This document shows, one piece after another, positions 1 to 11,906 of a DNA stretch of 64,000 nt. Each line of letters starts with the position of its first letter. Positions within the stretch are counted from its first letter, which is position 1. The stretch comes from Liriodendron chinense. Taxonomy: Eukaryota; Streptophyta; Magnoliopsida; Magnoliales; Magnoliaceae. Below the pieces are notes generated by a model, which did not search any database, was not told the DNA's origin, and was given only the letters and a program-made list of their open reading frames with translations. The translations under genes and the position numbers were made by a program. The stretch lies in the NCBI GenBank assembly GCA_003013855.2, contig ML058370.1, positions 1,116,001-1,180,000 of the forward strand, written 5' to 3'.

Positions 1-1940
1 GAGTCAACCTGGTTTTTCGTCCATGGGCCTAAAATAGGATTATAAATCTAATGGTTGGAGTGAATCTCACTTACACATCAAGGTGGGCCTCTAAAAAGTA
101 AAGGGTCAGCAGCATTGGAGAGCTATTTTAATATATTATACATCTCAACCCTACGTCTCAGGCATCACGAGCAGTAATTTCAAACGTCTTTTTGGAGGTT
201 GGGCAGCTTGAGTGAGCTCCACCTTGGTTTTTTATGTAAAAATTCACTCAGTCCATCATCGTGTGCCACACAATGCTAGGTCTATGGACCAAAAATCAGC
301 ATCATCCATAATTACGATTGAAAACAGTATACAAGGTAAGGCTCACCCTACAAACTATTTCCCTTGATGTGGCCTACCTAAATCACGGATGGGCTTATTT
401 TTGGGTTGTCGCCTTATATATATATTTCTGGGTCATAGGAACTCCAAGGGTAAACCTCACTCTCTTTTACAAAATCTCTTTCCGGCTCAGCCGGCCTTGT
501 ATGACGTTCTGGGTGGGCTCGGGCTGGACATTTTTGGGCCATCATGGCACCACCAACTATGGGGTTAGGTTTTAAAATGCAGATCGATAGGGCTTGACCC
601 AGCCCTAGGCCCTAACCCAGCACCACCCTGATGCATGTGTTTTCTTCATGCCATCCATTCATGGTCCGAGCTCATTTTAGAATAAAGCTTAAAAATGAGT
701 CTAATCCAAAGCTCAAGTGGACTATATCACAGGCAGTTGGGATAGTCTACTACAATATTTATTTTCCATCCAACCTATTCATAAGGTCAAGTAAACCTAA
801 ACGAAGGGAAAACATAAAAATCAATTTGATCAAAACTTTTGTAACCCACAAAAAGTTTCCAATAGCAGGCATGCAATCCCCCCTATTTCCTGCAGTGTGG
901 TTCACTTGAGTTTTGGATTTACCTTATTTTTTGGAATGCCCTAAAATAAGCATTCATAGATGGTGTGGATAATAAAACATTCATCATGTTAGGTCCCACA
1001 GAGTCCCTCTTTTAGGTCATCACGGCAGGAAGCATATTGCATGGCGTGAACTCACCCACCTCAGTTGTATATTGAGTTTTGGATTTACCTTATTTTTTGA
1101 AATGCCCTAAAATAAGCATTCATAGATGGTGCGGATAATAAAACATTCATCATGGTAGGGCCCACAGAGTCCCTCTTTTAGGTTATCACGGCAGGAAGCA
1201 TATTGCGTGGAGTGAACTGACCCACCTCAGTTGTATATTGACGTGGCAAAGTTTTGTGGCCCCCATGCAATATGGTATATTGACGTATCCACACTGTTTC
1301 GTCCATTTTAAGATATCTTTTTACTACATGAGCTCAAAAAATAAAGCAAATCCAAACCACCTCAGTTTTATGTTGGCCTAGCATATGGTGTTATATCCAC
1401 ACCATTCATCCATTTTGAGAGATCATTTTATGGAATGAACCTAAAAAACAAAAGAAAATCTAAACCTCAAGTGGACCACACCACAAGAGGCAACGGGAAT
1501 TGAATGCCTACAATTGAAAATTTTCTTAGAGCCGCAAAAGTTGTGGAGCAAGCTGATATTTATGTTTTCTCTTCATCCAAGTTTGTGTGACCTTATGAAC
1601 AAGTTGAATGGCAAATAAACATCACAGTGGGTCCTATGAAAGTTTTAATGTGCGCGTTCATTGTCTCCACTACTTTATGTGGTGTGGTCCACTTTGGATC
1701 TGCCTCATTTTTGGCTAAAAGCCTAAAATGATCTCAAACAAATGGATGGACAGTGTGGATATAACACAGACCATGGTGAGGCCCACAAAACTTTTACACG
1801 TTAACACACCATCAATTAGTGCAATCCGCTTGCCTCAGCCGGGTTCTCCCAACATTTATGGTAATTCGGGTAAAACAAGCATGACCATAGCGCTACCATA
1901 AAGGTATCGTAGGCACGCCTAGGGCATGACTTACACTTAA
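1..1940. other. Intergenic, repeat debris, no gene
   Basis: No open frame here has a recognisable domain. The stretch is made of diverged halves of the common GTGGGGCCCACC / 'ccatccattttt' MITE family on both strands (for example around 640-900, 1370-1560 and 1640-1790). It also contains the tandem duplication listed separately. Confidence 0.6.
907..1238. repeat. Tandem duplication, 166-bp unit, two copies
   Basis: A block starting 'tgagttttggatttacctta' at 907 is repeated at 1073. The two copies stay alignable with only a few substitutions (for example gtgtggataa versus gtgcggataa) to about 1238. The unit itself is part of a MITE arm, so this is a local duplication within a transposon fragment. 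Confidence 0.85.
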
Positions 1941-3127
1941 AGGGCATTTGGATATTAAGTTACTTAAGATAAGCTACTAAAGCTATGATAGCTTATCTTG
2001 GTTTCTCTTATTAAGTAGATAAGTATGTCTTGTAAAATACATACTTATCAACCAAAAAGTAAAATAACATGTTTGGCTTCCAACATCATAAGCAATTATT
2101 CCTCAAGTCTTTTGGTCCCCTTACATCAACTATCCATCATTTGGGCCAAACATTTGATGTGGACGGTTCATTGCGTGTGCCCCACCTTTGATGTGGGTCG
2201 TCCATCATACGGGCCCACCTTAAATGTGGGCCATTCATCATTAGGGACCGACCTTTTATGTGCACTGTTTATTATGTAAGGCCCATCTTTGAATTTAGTC
2301 ATCCATCATATGGGGTCCACCTTCAATATCCACTGCCCATCATGTGGAGCCCACCTTTGATGTGGACCATCCATCATGTGGGCCCACCTTTGATGTGGGT
2401 CATCCATCATGCAGAGCACACCTTGGATATGGGTCACTCATCATTAGTGCCGTGCTTTGATGCGGACCGTACATCATGTGGGGGCCATGTTGATGTGGAT
2501 CATCCATCATGTTATTAATTGTGCATCATATGGAGCCCAACTTTGATGTGGACTATTCATTATGTGTGCCCCACCTTCAATGTGGGTTGCCAATCATGCG
2601 GGGCTTGCCTTGGATGTGAGTCATTCATCATTAGGGGTCAACCTTTAATGTGGACTGTTCATTATGTGGGGCCACCTCAATATGGGTCATCTATCATGTG
2701 GGGCCAGCTTCAATGTCCATTGCCCATCATGTAGAGCCCACATTTGATGTGGATCGTCCATCATATAAGCCCCACCTTTGAAGTGGGTCGTCCATCATAT
2801 CAGCCCACTTTAGATGTTGGCCTTTTATCATTATGGGCCAACCTATGATGTGGACCATCCATATGTGGGCCCACATTAATACAGGGTCATCCATCATGTG
2901 GGGCCCACCTTTTATGCGGACCATCTAACGTGTGAGCCCTTACCTCTAATGTAAACAATCCATTGCCATCTTTGATGCATGTGGACCTTGAGAGAGAGCC
3001 AACAGTAAGAGAGAAAAGTAGAAAAGTCACAAAGTTAAAAAGCTAAAAAAATAACTGATGGGAAAACAGTAACTTAACTACTTAAAATAAGTTAAAAAGT
3101 AATTTATTTGGTAGTATCCAAATGGGC
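1941..3127. mobile_element. Foldback/MITE-like element with internal minisatellite (copy 1)
   Basis: The left end reads gggcatttggatattaagtt. The right end, read in reverse complement, is gcccatttggatactacc, so the ends form an imperfect terminal inverted repeat. Next to each end lies A/T-rich sequence with repeated 'aagttaaaaagtaact' words, and the middle is filled by a ~34-bp tandem repeat. No transposase frame is visible, so the element is non-autonomous. The superfamily cannot be fixed because no clean target duplication was found. Confidence 0.6.
2125..2985. repeat. ~34-bp degenerate minisatellite, array A
   Basis: Roughly 25 degenerate units follow the pattern 'catcatgtggggcccacctt' plus 'tgatgtggatcgtc', with a period near 34 bp. 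Units differ at many positions and some are shortened, so the array is old. Long open frames through it (for example 2025-2279 and 2258-2518) are by-products of the repeat and not genes. Confidence 0.85.
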
Positions 3128-4393
3128 GTAGGTTACTGTGAATAAGTTGCTTATGCCATAAGTAACGTGTAGGTTTTTTAAGTAACATATTTATCAACAA
3201 AAAAAAGTATGTTTGTTTTTTAATAGCATATATAATTATTCCTCAAGTTTGTTTGGTCCCCCTCATAGCTACCATCCATCATGTAGGGCCAACTTTGATG
3301 TGGATCATTCATTGTGTGGGCCCCGACTTTGATGTGGGCCGTTCATCATGCTGAACCCACCTTGGATTTGAGCCATTTATTGTTATAGCCTAACCTGTGT
3401 AATGTACACCATTCATTGTATAAGGCCCTCTGATGTTGGTCATCCCTCAAGTGGGGGCCACCATTGATGTTATTGTCCATCATGTGGGGACCACCTTCAA
3501 TATCCACTGCCCATCATGTGGAGCCCACCTTTGATGTGGATCGTCCATCATGTGGGCCCCACTTTTGATGTGGGTTGGCCATCGATCATGCAGGTTCCCC
3601 CTTGGATATATATGTGTCACTCATCATCAAGGCTGACGTTTGATGTGGAATGGCCATCACATGGGACCTAGCTCGATGTGGATCATCCATCATGTGGGGC
3701 CCACCATTATTAATTGCCCATCATGTGGAGACCACTTTTGATGTGGATTGTCCATCATGTGGGCCCCAACTTCAATGTGGGCTGCCCATCGTGCAGGGCT
3801 CGCCTTGGATGTGGGTAATTAGTCATGAGGGGCTAACCTTTGATGTGGACCATCCATCATGTGGAGCCACCTCAATATGGGCCATCCATCATATGGGGCC
3901 CAACTTTAATGTCCATTGTCCATCATGTGGAGCCCACCTTTGATGCAGATCGTCCATCATGTAGGCCCCACCTTTGAAGTGGGTCATCCATCATACCAGC
4001 CCGCTTTGAATGTGGGCTTCTTATCATTATGGGCCGGCCTATAATGGGGACCATCTATATGTGGACCCACATTAATATGAGGTCACCCATCATATGAGCT
4101 CCACCTTTTATGTGGACCGTCCACCATGTGAGCCCCACCTTCAATGTGGACAGTCCACTATGTGGAGCCTCCTTTGATATGAAATGTGAGAGAGCTTCCT
4201 ATGGCATGGACTGTGAGAGAGATAAGTAGAAATGTCATAAGTTAAAAAGCTAAAACCATTACTTATTAAGATATGCATCTTTTAGCGCATAAATTACTTT
4301 TACAGTGATATTTACTAGACTAACTCAAGTGAAAAAGTAACTTAATTACTTAACATAAGTTAAAAAGTAACTTATTCGATATTATATCCGAAC
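3128..4393. mobile_element. Second minisatellite-bearing foldback element (copy 2)
   Basis: Directly after copy 1 the same arrangement recurs. A 5' part contains 'agtaac..atatttatcaac' and 'taattattcctcaagt', both also found in copy 1 at 2030-2110. A second 34-bp minisatellite follows, and the 3' part has 'aagttaaaaagtaacttatt' and ends 'tatccgaacccc'. The two copies look like a tandem duplication of one element, or two side-by-side insertions. No coding capacity is seen. Confidence 0.55.
3260..4170. repeat. ~34-bp degenerate minisatellite, array B
   Basis: This array has the same unit as array A (gtggggcccacctttgatgt and variants). The order of variant units partly parallels array A: a 'caatatccactgcccatcat' unit occurs in both, at 2325 and 3509. 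That supports duplication of an already expanded array. Confidence 0.85.
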
Positions 4394-4960
4394 CCCATGT
4401 GCGCTGCATATATGACAAAAGTCATGCGTTCATGCACAACATGTGTCATCATGTATGTGCTGGAGATTGACATGTGTCGAGCCACTGTACATTTTAAGGT
4501 AATTCACATGTGTCACATATGCCAGTATTGATTTACAAGTGCAATGCATGTTATATATTCTAACACTTGGACTGGCGTTCAAATCCTTTACTCGGTGGTA
4601 GACTCTCAGGAGTTTCAACACTTGGACTGGGGTTCTAGTTCTCATAGGTCGTGAAATTCCACTAAGACTTGAGTTAGGGGGTGCGTGTGTTAAAAAAGAA
4701 AAAATGGATCTGGATGAAGGGACAACACAAATGTCAGCTTCATCCAAAACTTCTTTGCCCCCCACGAAGTTTTTAATGGTGTGTTCAAGTCCTATTGTGT
4801 GGTTCATTTAAGGGTACAAGCCAAAAAATGAAACAGATCCAAGGCACAAGTGGCCACACCATGGGATGGAAGCAGCAGTGATAATGACACCCACCTTGAA
4901 ACTGTCTTGGGGCCCCACCTCCATGGCCAATTGCCATCCAACTTGTTCATAAGGTCACCT

Positions 4961-5118
4961 AGACTTGGTCTGGGGGTGTTAATGGGCCAGGCCTGCAAAT
5001 CAGAATTTTGAATAGGACCAGCCCGACAGCCTAGCCCAAAATAGTTCAAAATTTGAGCCCGGACCTACCCTAAGCCCGGACCTACCCTAAGCCCAGCCCT
5101 TGACAGCCCTAGACTTGG
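4961..5118. mobile_element. Short hAT-like MITE with 8-bp target duplication
   Basis: The 8-mer agacttgg occurs at 4961-4968 and again at 5111-5118, flanking a 142-bp insert (4969-5110). The insert interrupts a MITE arm that reads on continuously across the duplication. The right end 'ttgacagccct' resembles the TAGGGCTGTCAA ends of plant hAT MITEs. An 8-bp duplication is the hAT rule. Confidence 0.7.
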
Positions 5119-5289
5119 ATGAATGAAAACAAAAATATCAGCTTGATCCAAAACTTCTGAGACCCCCAAAATGTTTTCAATCATAGGTGTTCAATTCTAA
5201 CTGTCTGGTCCATTTGAGCCCTGTAACTTCTTCATTTTTGGGCTTGTACCCTAAAATGATGGGAGTGGGTAGGTGTAAAGGGAAACGGA

Positions 5290-5898
5290 TTGGCTAGTGA
5301 CCCTTAAGGCTCTCAATGGAGCTGGTCAAATCCGAGTCACTCCGAAATCCTATAATGCAGATTTGGATCTTCAAATAGGTCCAATTAATTAAATGGACCG
5401 AATTTGGATTCACAAAAATAGATCCGAATCCGTCTATAGATTTTCAGACTTGGAGCCTGATATAACTGAATCCGAACCAAATCCGACTCATTGTCACCTT
5501 ACTTTATATGTTATATCTCACCTTATTTTATATGTTATATCTATGCTGGCCATCGATTTTTCAGATTATTTTAGGCCACGTCTCAAAAATGAGACATATG
5601 ACAATCTCATGTTGACCATATCACAATAAATAGTGGGATTTGCTTAAATATATTATATTATATATTTTTTAGATTTGTTATGGGGTGGATTCGGACTAAA
5701 TCTGATCCGAATCCGATGGTTATATGAATTTTGGATAAAAATGAATCTGGCTATTTATAAACGGATCAGATATGGATATCACCCTTTGGATCCGAGTTGG
5801 ATCCAAATCCGTCTAAAGACTTACGGACTCGGAACCGATCCAACGATCCGATCCAATTCCCACCCATTGAGAGCCTTGGTGACCTTACACTAGCCAAT
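5290..5898. mobile_element. MITE with ~30-bp terminal inverted repeats
   Basis: The left end is ttggctagtgacccttaagg, followed by ctctcaatgg. The right end in reverse complement is ttggctagtgtaaggtcacc, followed by aaggctctcaatgg. The interior is A/T rich and carries many 'gatccgaatccg' words in both orientations. No coding potential is seen, so it is non-autonomous. Confidence 0.7.
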
Positions 5899-6305
5899 GG
5901 CTAGTGATCGATGCTCTGCGGGCCCACCATGATGTATGTATTCCATCCATGTAGACCATCCATTTTCCAGACCATTTTATGCTATGAGGAAAAAATGAGA
6001 CAGATCCAAATCTCAAGTCGACCACACAATGTTGATTTAACGCCCACCATTAAAAACTTATTGGGGGCCACAAAAGGTCTTGATGAAGCTGATTTTCGTT
6101 CTTCTCCTTCATCCAGGTTTGTATGACCTAATCAACAGTTTCGATGTCTAATAAACATTACAATTGGCCTAGGAGGCTTTTAATGGTGGACATTCAATCA
6201 CTATTGTTTTCGTGTGATGTGGTCCACTTGAGATTTATATCTACCTCATTTTTTGTATCAAGGCCTAAATTAATCTGTGAAAATGGATGAACGGCATGGA
6301 TAAAC

Positions 6306-6833
6306 GGGCACGGATTGCCTGCGAAAGCCTTTCGCAGGCATCTCCTGCGCAGGGAATCTGGGTGGGACCCACCATGAGGTTTGTGAGAAATCTATGCCGT
6401 CCAGCCGTTTTGTGAGATCATTTTAGGCGTTGCGACCAAAATTGAAAGGGATCCAAAACTCAAGTGGGCCGCAATAAAGCAAAAGGTGTGTAGGGAAATT
6501 CTTACCGTTGAAACCTCTATGGGGTCCACAGTGATGTTTATATGCCATCCATACCGTTCATAATGTCATTCCTACTAGGATGAACTGAAAACACAAATAT
6601 TATCCTGATTTGAAACTTATGTGGCTCCACGAATATTTCAACTGTGGAAGTTCAATCGTCATGTTTTTGGCCCACTTAAGTCTTGGATCCCGTTCAAATT
6701 TGGTTGCAACGCCTAAAATGATCTCACAAGACGGTTGGACGGCGTAGATTTCTCACAAACCTCACAGTGGGCCCCACCCAGATTCCTTGCGCAGGAGATG
6801 CCTGCGAAAGGCTTTCGCAGGCAATCCGCGCCC
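6306..6833. mobile_element. MITE with long inverted repeats (528 bp)
   Basis: The outer ends gggcacggattgcctgcgaa and its reverse complement (6814-6833) match with one or two changes. The pairing continues inward for more than 100 bp through the 'cctgcgaaaggctttcgcagg' hairpin and the gtgggacccacc block. The element is therefore a long foldback structure. It sits inside another MITE-family copy, so it is nested. No transposase is present. Confidence 0.85.
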
Positions 6834-6858
6834 CTGGCGAAACCACGTCCAGTGTAAA

Positions 6859-7233
6859 GGGTGTTACCCTTGCCATGGGGCAACCTTGATGATGTGATGT
6901 ATATCCACGCCGTCCATCCATTTTCCAGCCCATCTACCGTAATGTTTATTTATCATCCAACCCGTTGGTAAGGTCAAGCACACCTAGATGAAGGAAAATA
7001 CAGAGATTATCTTGATCCAAAAGTTTTGTAGCCCACGAAAAGTTTTTAATGGCCATTCACCACTTTTGCCAGTGGTGCGGTCCACCTGGGATTTGGATCT
7101 GCTTTTTTCTTTTCCTTTTTTTTTTTTTTTTTTTTATGGATCAAGGCCTAAAATGAGAGCTGAAATATCCGACGGACGGCATGGATGTACAACATATTCA
7201 TCAAGGTGGACCCCACACGGTAAGGGTAACACC
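6859..7233. mobile_element. MITE just upstream of a PPR gene
   Basis: The terminal inverted repeats are gggtgttacccttgccatgg at the left and, in reverse complement, ggtgttacccttaccgtgtgg at the right. The interior has the common 'ccacgccgtccatccatttt' and 'gacggcatggatgtacaaca' arms and a long T run at 7114-7135. It ends about 250 bp before the PPR start codon, so it could lie in that gene's promoter or 5'UTR. Confidence 0.75.
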
Positions 7234-7485
7234 AAGGTGTAACCCAAAGTAACACCTAATCCAATCCATAAAATGATATGGCAAAATGGATGTACGGTGT
7301 GGATAAAACCCATCCATCACGGTTGCCGCTCAGAGCCCTGTCATATGAATGGGCAGGTGAATAACTTTTGACGAGTAGATGAATCAACTTGTACCCAAAC
7401 AGGCCTTCCCAAGGACCCCCAACGTACGCATTCCCTTCCCAGTTCCCTCCCTTTTCACCCATTTGAAATCTGAAGAACCCAAAAC

Positions 7486-9375
7486 ATGACTTCAACACCC
7501 TCAATTCTGCACTTTTTCACCCCTCCAAACCCCCAAAAAATGACAACCACCCCCCAAAATTCAAACCTCTCTCTCCTCTTCCTCTGCACCCACCTCCATG
7601 AAGCCAAGCAAATCCACTCCCTCATGATCAAATCCTCTCAAATCTCTGACCCCTACTCAGCGAGTCGACTTGCTGAGTTCTACGCCATCTCCGGCCATGG
7701 CTCCCTCGGATGCGCCCAGAAAGTCCTCGACTCCGTAGAACAATCCTACCCATTCATATGGAACATTGTCATAAGGGGCCACCTCAAGAAACATGACCCC
7801 ATCAAAGCCATCCATCTCTACCATAAGATGATAAGCCGGTCTGTCGAGCCTGATCACTACACCTTCACATCCCTCCTCAAGGCTTGCACCCAACTGCCAG
7901 CGCCTGTGATCGGAAAACAGCTCCACTCTCAGATCATCAAGCACGGGCTCGAATCCAGTATCTTCATCCGCAACAAGCTCATCCACCTCTATGCCAGCTC
8001 TGGTGCGCTTGCAGATGCTCGCAAGATCTTCGATGAAAGTACCGAATTGGACATTGTGGCGTGGAACAGCATGCTAGAAGGGTACGCCAATGACAGAGAT
8101 GACAACTCTCTACACCAACTCTTCGATCAAATGCCAAATCGGGATACAGTATCTTGGAACACGATGATCGCATACTATGTGCAGGTGGGCCAATTCAAGG
8201 AAGCAGTTCTGATGTTTCGAACAATGCAAGAGAGCCGAGAACAGCCGGATCGAGTGTCTTTGGTTAGTGTTTTATCTGCAGTGGCCCACTTGGGTGCACT
8301 TGGACAAGGAATGTGGGTCCATGTTTTTATTGAAAAGCACAAAATTGAGATCAATGAGAACCTCGGTTCAGCGCTCATTAGCATGTACTCAAAATGCGGG
8401 TGCTTGGATGGTGTCATTCAAGCATTCCAGAAGAGTAACCACAAGAACGTCGATACTTGGAATGCAATGATCTGTGGCCTAGCTGCAAATGGGCATAGTA
8501 TAAAAGCTCTCATTTTTTTCTCAGAGATGCAGAATTCTGGTGTTCAGCCCAACGCCATCACCTTCTCTTGTATCCTAAATGCTTGCAGCCATGCCGGGAT
8601 GGTTGATGATGCCATAGAATATTTTAGGAAAATGACAGATATTTATGGGATCAAACCAGACATTGCGCATTATGGGTGTATGGTCGATCTATTCGGCCGG
8701 GCAGGTCTGTTCGATAAGGCAGAGGAGATAATGAGAAAGATGCCAATGGACCCAGATGCAGTTATGTGGAAGGCTTTGTTGGGTGCTTGTAGAATCCATA
8801 GGAATTTCGAGCTGGGTGAGCATGCCGGCATTCAGCTGGTTGAATTGGCCCCAGATGATCATGCAGGGTATGTTCTGTTATCAAACTTGTATGCGATGAC
8901 GGATAATTGGGATGGGGTTTATAAGGTGAGGAAGATGATGTTTGAAAGAGGGATAAAGAAGTTACCCGGATGCAGTTCAATCGAAGTGGATGGCGTTGTT
9001 CATGAATTTGTAGCCGGAGATGCAACCCATATTCAGAAGAAAGAGATTTATGAAATGCTTGGTGAAATAGGCGGGAGATTGAAGGTTGCTGGGTATGAGC
9101 CTTATACGGAACAGGTATTGCTTGACATTGATGAGGAAGAAGTGAAGCAGACTTCATTGAGTCATCATAGTGAGAAGCTAGCAATTGCCTTTGGATTCAT
9201 CAGCACAAGCCCTGGGATGACAATACGTGTCGTGAAGAACCTACGTGTATGCAGTGACTGTCATTCAGCAATCAAGCTCCTATCAAAGATCTATGACCGG
9301 GGCATCATCGTCAGGGATTCGAATAGGTTCCACCATTTTAAAGATGGGTCCTGTTCTTGCGGGGATTATTGGTGA
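7486..9375 (+). CDS. DYW-class PPR protein (organelle RNA editing factor), intronless
   Basis: An intact single-exon reading frame of 629 residues. The N-terminal ~35 residues are rich in S/T/P and fit an organelle targeting region. Then come PLS-type pentatricopeptide repeats (for example 'KLIHLYASSGALADARKIFD' and 'SALISMYSKCGCL'), E/E+ motifs, a PG box starting PGCSSIEV at about residue 494, and a complete DYW domain. The deaminase-like signature is present: HSE at 561-563, CxxCH at 589-593, CxC at 623-625, ending in D-Y-W at 627-629. In known family members the repeats bind a specific organelle transcript and the DYW domain carries out C-to-U editing. The first in-frame ATG is chosen; a second ATG lies 18 codons on. 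I cannot name the exact orthologue or say whether the target is plastid or mitochondrial. All catalytic residues being intact suggests a working gene. Confidence 0.96.
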   Translation: MTSTPSILHFFTPPNPQKMTTTPQNSNLSLLFLCTHLHEAKQIHSLMIKSSQISDPYSASRLAEFYAISGHGSLGCAQKVLDSVEQSYPFIWNIVIRGHLKKHDPIKAIHLYHKMISRSVEPDHYTFTSLLKACTQLPAPVIGKQLHSQIIKHGLESSIFIRNKLIHLYASSGALADARKIFDESTELDIVAWNSMLEGYANDRDDNSLHQLFDQMPNRDTVSWNTMIAYYVQVGQFKEAVLMFRTMQESREQPDRVSLVSVLSAVAHLGALGQGMWVHVFIEKHKIEINENLGSALISMYSKCGCLDGVIQAFQKSNHKNVDTWNAMICGLAANGHSIKALIFFSEMQNSGVQPNAITFSCILNACSHAGMVDDAIEYFRKMTDIYGIKPDIAHYGCMVDLFGRAGLFDKAEEIMRKMPMDPDAVMWKALLGACRIHRNFELGEHAGIQLVELAPDDHAGYVLLSNLYAMTDNWDGVYKVRKMMFERGIKKLPGCSSIEVDGVVHEFVAGDATHIQKKEIYEMLGEIGGRLKVAGYEPYTEQVLLDIDEEEVKQTSLSHHSEKLAIAFGFISTSPGMTIRVVKNLRVCSDCHSAIKLLSKIYDRGIIVRDSNRFHHFKDGSCSCGDYW

Positions 9376-9600
9376 TGTTCTTGAAAGCTTTTGGTTATGA
9401 GTGCTATTTCCAAGGAATCCGAGGCACACAAGTGTACAATATCAGGTGGACCCACCATGCCAATGCACTAGCACAAAAATCAGGCCAGTCCATTCATCGA
9501 GTGGGTCACATCTGCATATCAAAATATGGTCAGGCATTGGACAAATGAGATGAAAAAAAAAAAAAAAAAAAACCAGCAAGGAGAAGAAAATATGAATACA
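9376..9600. other. PPR 3' flank with A20 tract
   Basis: This stretch is non-coding. It contains part of a MITE arm (gtggacccaccat at 9448) and a run of about 20 A at 9553-9572. The A run is either the tail of a short retroposed sequence or a simple repeat. The convergent minus-strand unit ends just beyond it. Confidence 0.5.
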
Positions 9601-11040
9601 AATCTTCTTTATTTACTTCTCAAACATTTCATTACATGAGCTGAGCTGTATCGGTGGCACAAAGATGGGAATATACATCTGTAGATTTCCTTCCTACAAT
9701 TGAAGAACAAATAAAAACTACTTCATATAAACATGCAGCTTGCAATCAGTACGCAGGCTTATGCCTCTTCAGAGCCAACCACAACATAATCATCAAAACG
9801 GATGTTGCGCCAGCGATACTATTGATATGTGGAAATACATGAATTGCACAAGGCCGGGTATGCATGCATGGCATTGTTCTTGGTTTTACAAGGAACTCCA
9901 TGTTCAAAACATTTCTGACTTGCTGCTCCCTCATTGCCCTCATTCTCAACCTTCATCTCCTTAATAGAAGCAAATGTGGATTTCTTCATCTATAAATCAA
10001 AAGCACCAAAGCATCATGCAACATTAGTCCGAATATGAAGGAAAAGCATAAGCAAAAAAAGTAAATAAATAAATATGAGGTTAAATTAGATATTTATACA
10101 GCTTCATAGATCCTTAGAATGAAAAGTTTGCAGACTTCTGTAAATCTGATCCCAAATAGCTGGGAGAGAAGCTATGACAATGGTAATGGCGATGATGATA
10201 ACAGAGCTTCACAGCCAACAAGCATTCCATGATATCAATAGCTACAGAACGAATTAGATGCAATCATAAGTTACTTCAGCAGTTCACAATATCGATAGCT
10301 TGGATCATCAAAACAATGGCCATGATATATATCTACATCTTGAGATGACATCCATGAATAGCATTTTATCAATCACCTTCGACTATCAGTGGGCCACATT
10401 TGTTTTACATAAATGAGCAAATCAATATAAGAACTTCCAAGACCATTATGTTTTTTCACATAAAATTCATAGCAAATTAGATCGTCATTTTGCTTTGTTT
10501 TCAGAGTAATGGCTTATCCTATGGTGAAAGATATGAAGAAAACAATTGAGAGAGACAACCTTTAACACACTGCCAAAAAAGGCCAACAGATTATAAGATC
10601 ACATGAAGCAAGCATACCAAAAATCTCAATAAAAGTTTGTACATTCTCAGTTGTATCTCATGCAATAAACAAAGCAACCATTGAATTTTAAAGACTACTA
10701 TCTGTTCCCATTTTTGGTCTCAGAAGTCCAATAACCACAATTTAGCACTTCCTTATAAATGGAAAAATATTTTACCAAATTCACTTTGAGGTTTAGATGG
10801 TGGATTTCAAAATCAGTTCTATCTTTTACAGCAAGGAATGTTGATGTTACATGTTGAATTTTGACAAAAGTGAATCCATGAGTGAAGCATTCTTACTCAT
10901 CCCACAAATATAAATACTTTCACCAATTCATTAATTTAGCACCTTAATACCCAATTTCTCGATGTTTCCTTGCACCTACACTCGAGATTGCAAGGGGCTA
11001 TTTGGTGCATGATGTTTAAAAACCAAAATTTCAAGTGGAT

Positions 11041-11880
11041 GACCCTATCCATATGATCAAGAGCATGCAAAATGTCGATAACAATGGACTACCTATGTGC
11101 CACTCATTTAGATTGGATGATATGTTCAAAATAAGTGCCCCACTATTGATTTTCTATGGTAAAGTTTCATCTCCATTGGATGATCCTATTCATATGATCA
11201 AGAGCTTGCAAAATGGATGGTAACCATGGACTGCCTGTGGTTCCCTTTCTGTGGACAGGTTGACATGTTGAAAAGAGCACCCCAGCATGCATTACCTGTT
11301 GTTAAAATTTCGTCTCGTTTGGATCATCCAATGCATATGATCAAGGGCATACAAAATGGATGGTAACCATGGACCGTCCATGGGCCACTTATTTGGATAG
11401 GGTGATATGTTGAAAAGAGGGGCCCACCATCAATCATTTGTCGTTAAGATTTTATCTCGGTTTAATGATCCTATCCATATGACGAAGGCATGAAAAAATG
11501 AACACTAAACATGGACTGCCTATGGGTTGTTTATTTAGAAATAGTGATACATTGAAAAGGGGCCACCCACCGTGCAATGTTAGGTTTAAAATCCATCTCA
11601 ATTGCATGATCCTGTCCGTATGGTCGAGGGTTTACAAATGGACAGTACCCCTAGACTGCCTATGGGTCATCTATTTGGCCCAGATGATATGTTGAGAAAA
11701 GGCGCTCCACCATGGATCGATCCTATCCATATAATCAAGGATGCAAAAAGGATGGTAAGCATGGACTGCCTATGGGCCATATTTGGATGATGTGATACAT
11801 TGAAAAGGGGCACCACAATCACGGGTCGTCCATGGTTAAAACTTCTTCTCAACTAGATGATTCCATCCATATGAAGGGCT
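11041..11880. repeat. Tandem array, ~140-bp unit, seven degenerate copies
   Basis: A 'gatcctatccatatgatcaa' word recurs at about 11042, 11178, 11324, 11467, 11606, 11719 and 11859, a spacing of 113-146 bp. Each is followed by a 'gcaaaatggatggtaaccat' and 'ggactgcctatgggccactt' segment. Divergence between units is high. The short open frames across it are not genes. Confidence 0.85.
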
Positions 11881-11906
11881 TACAAATGGACACAACCTAT
11901 GCGACA

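Noticed and set aside
2025..3943. Several 70-97-residue plus-strand frames with repeated 'CGPHL'-like words
   Set aside because: They are by-products of the 34-bp minisatellite: period, composition and breaks follow the DNA repeat, and no start context or domain supports a gene.
2125..4170. CRISPR-like array
   Set aside because: Repeats are degenerate and contiguous with no unique spacers, and the DNA is a plant nuclear sequence.
7657..9184. Minus-strand frames of 64-140 residues inside the DYW gene
   Set aside because: They are shadows of the intact 629-residue PPR frame.
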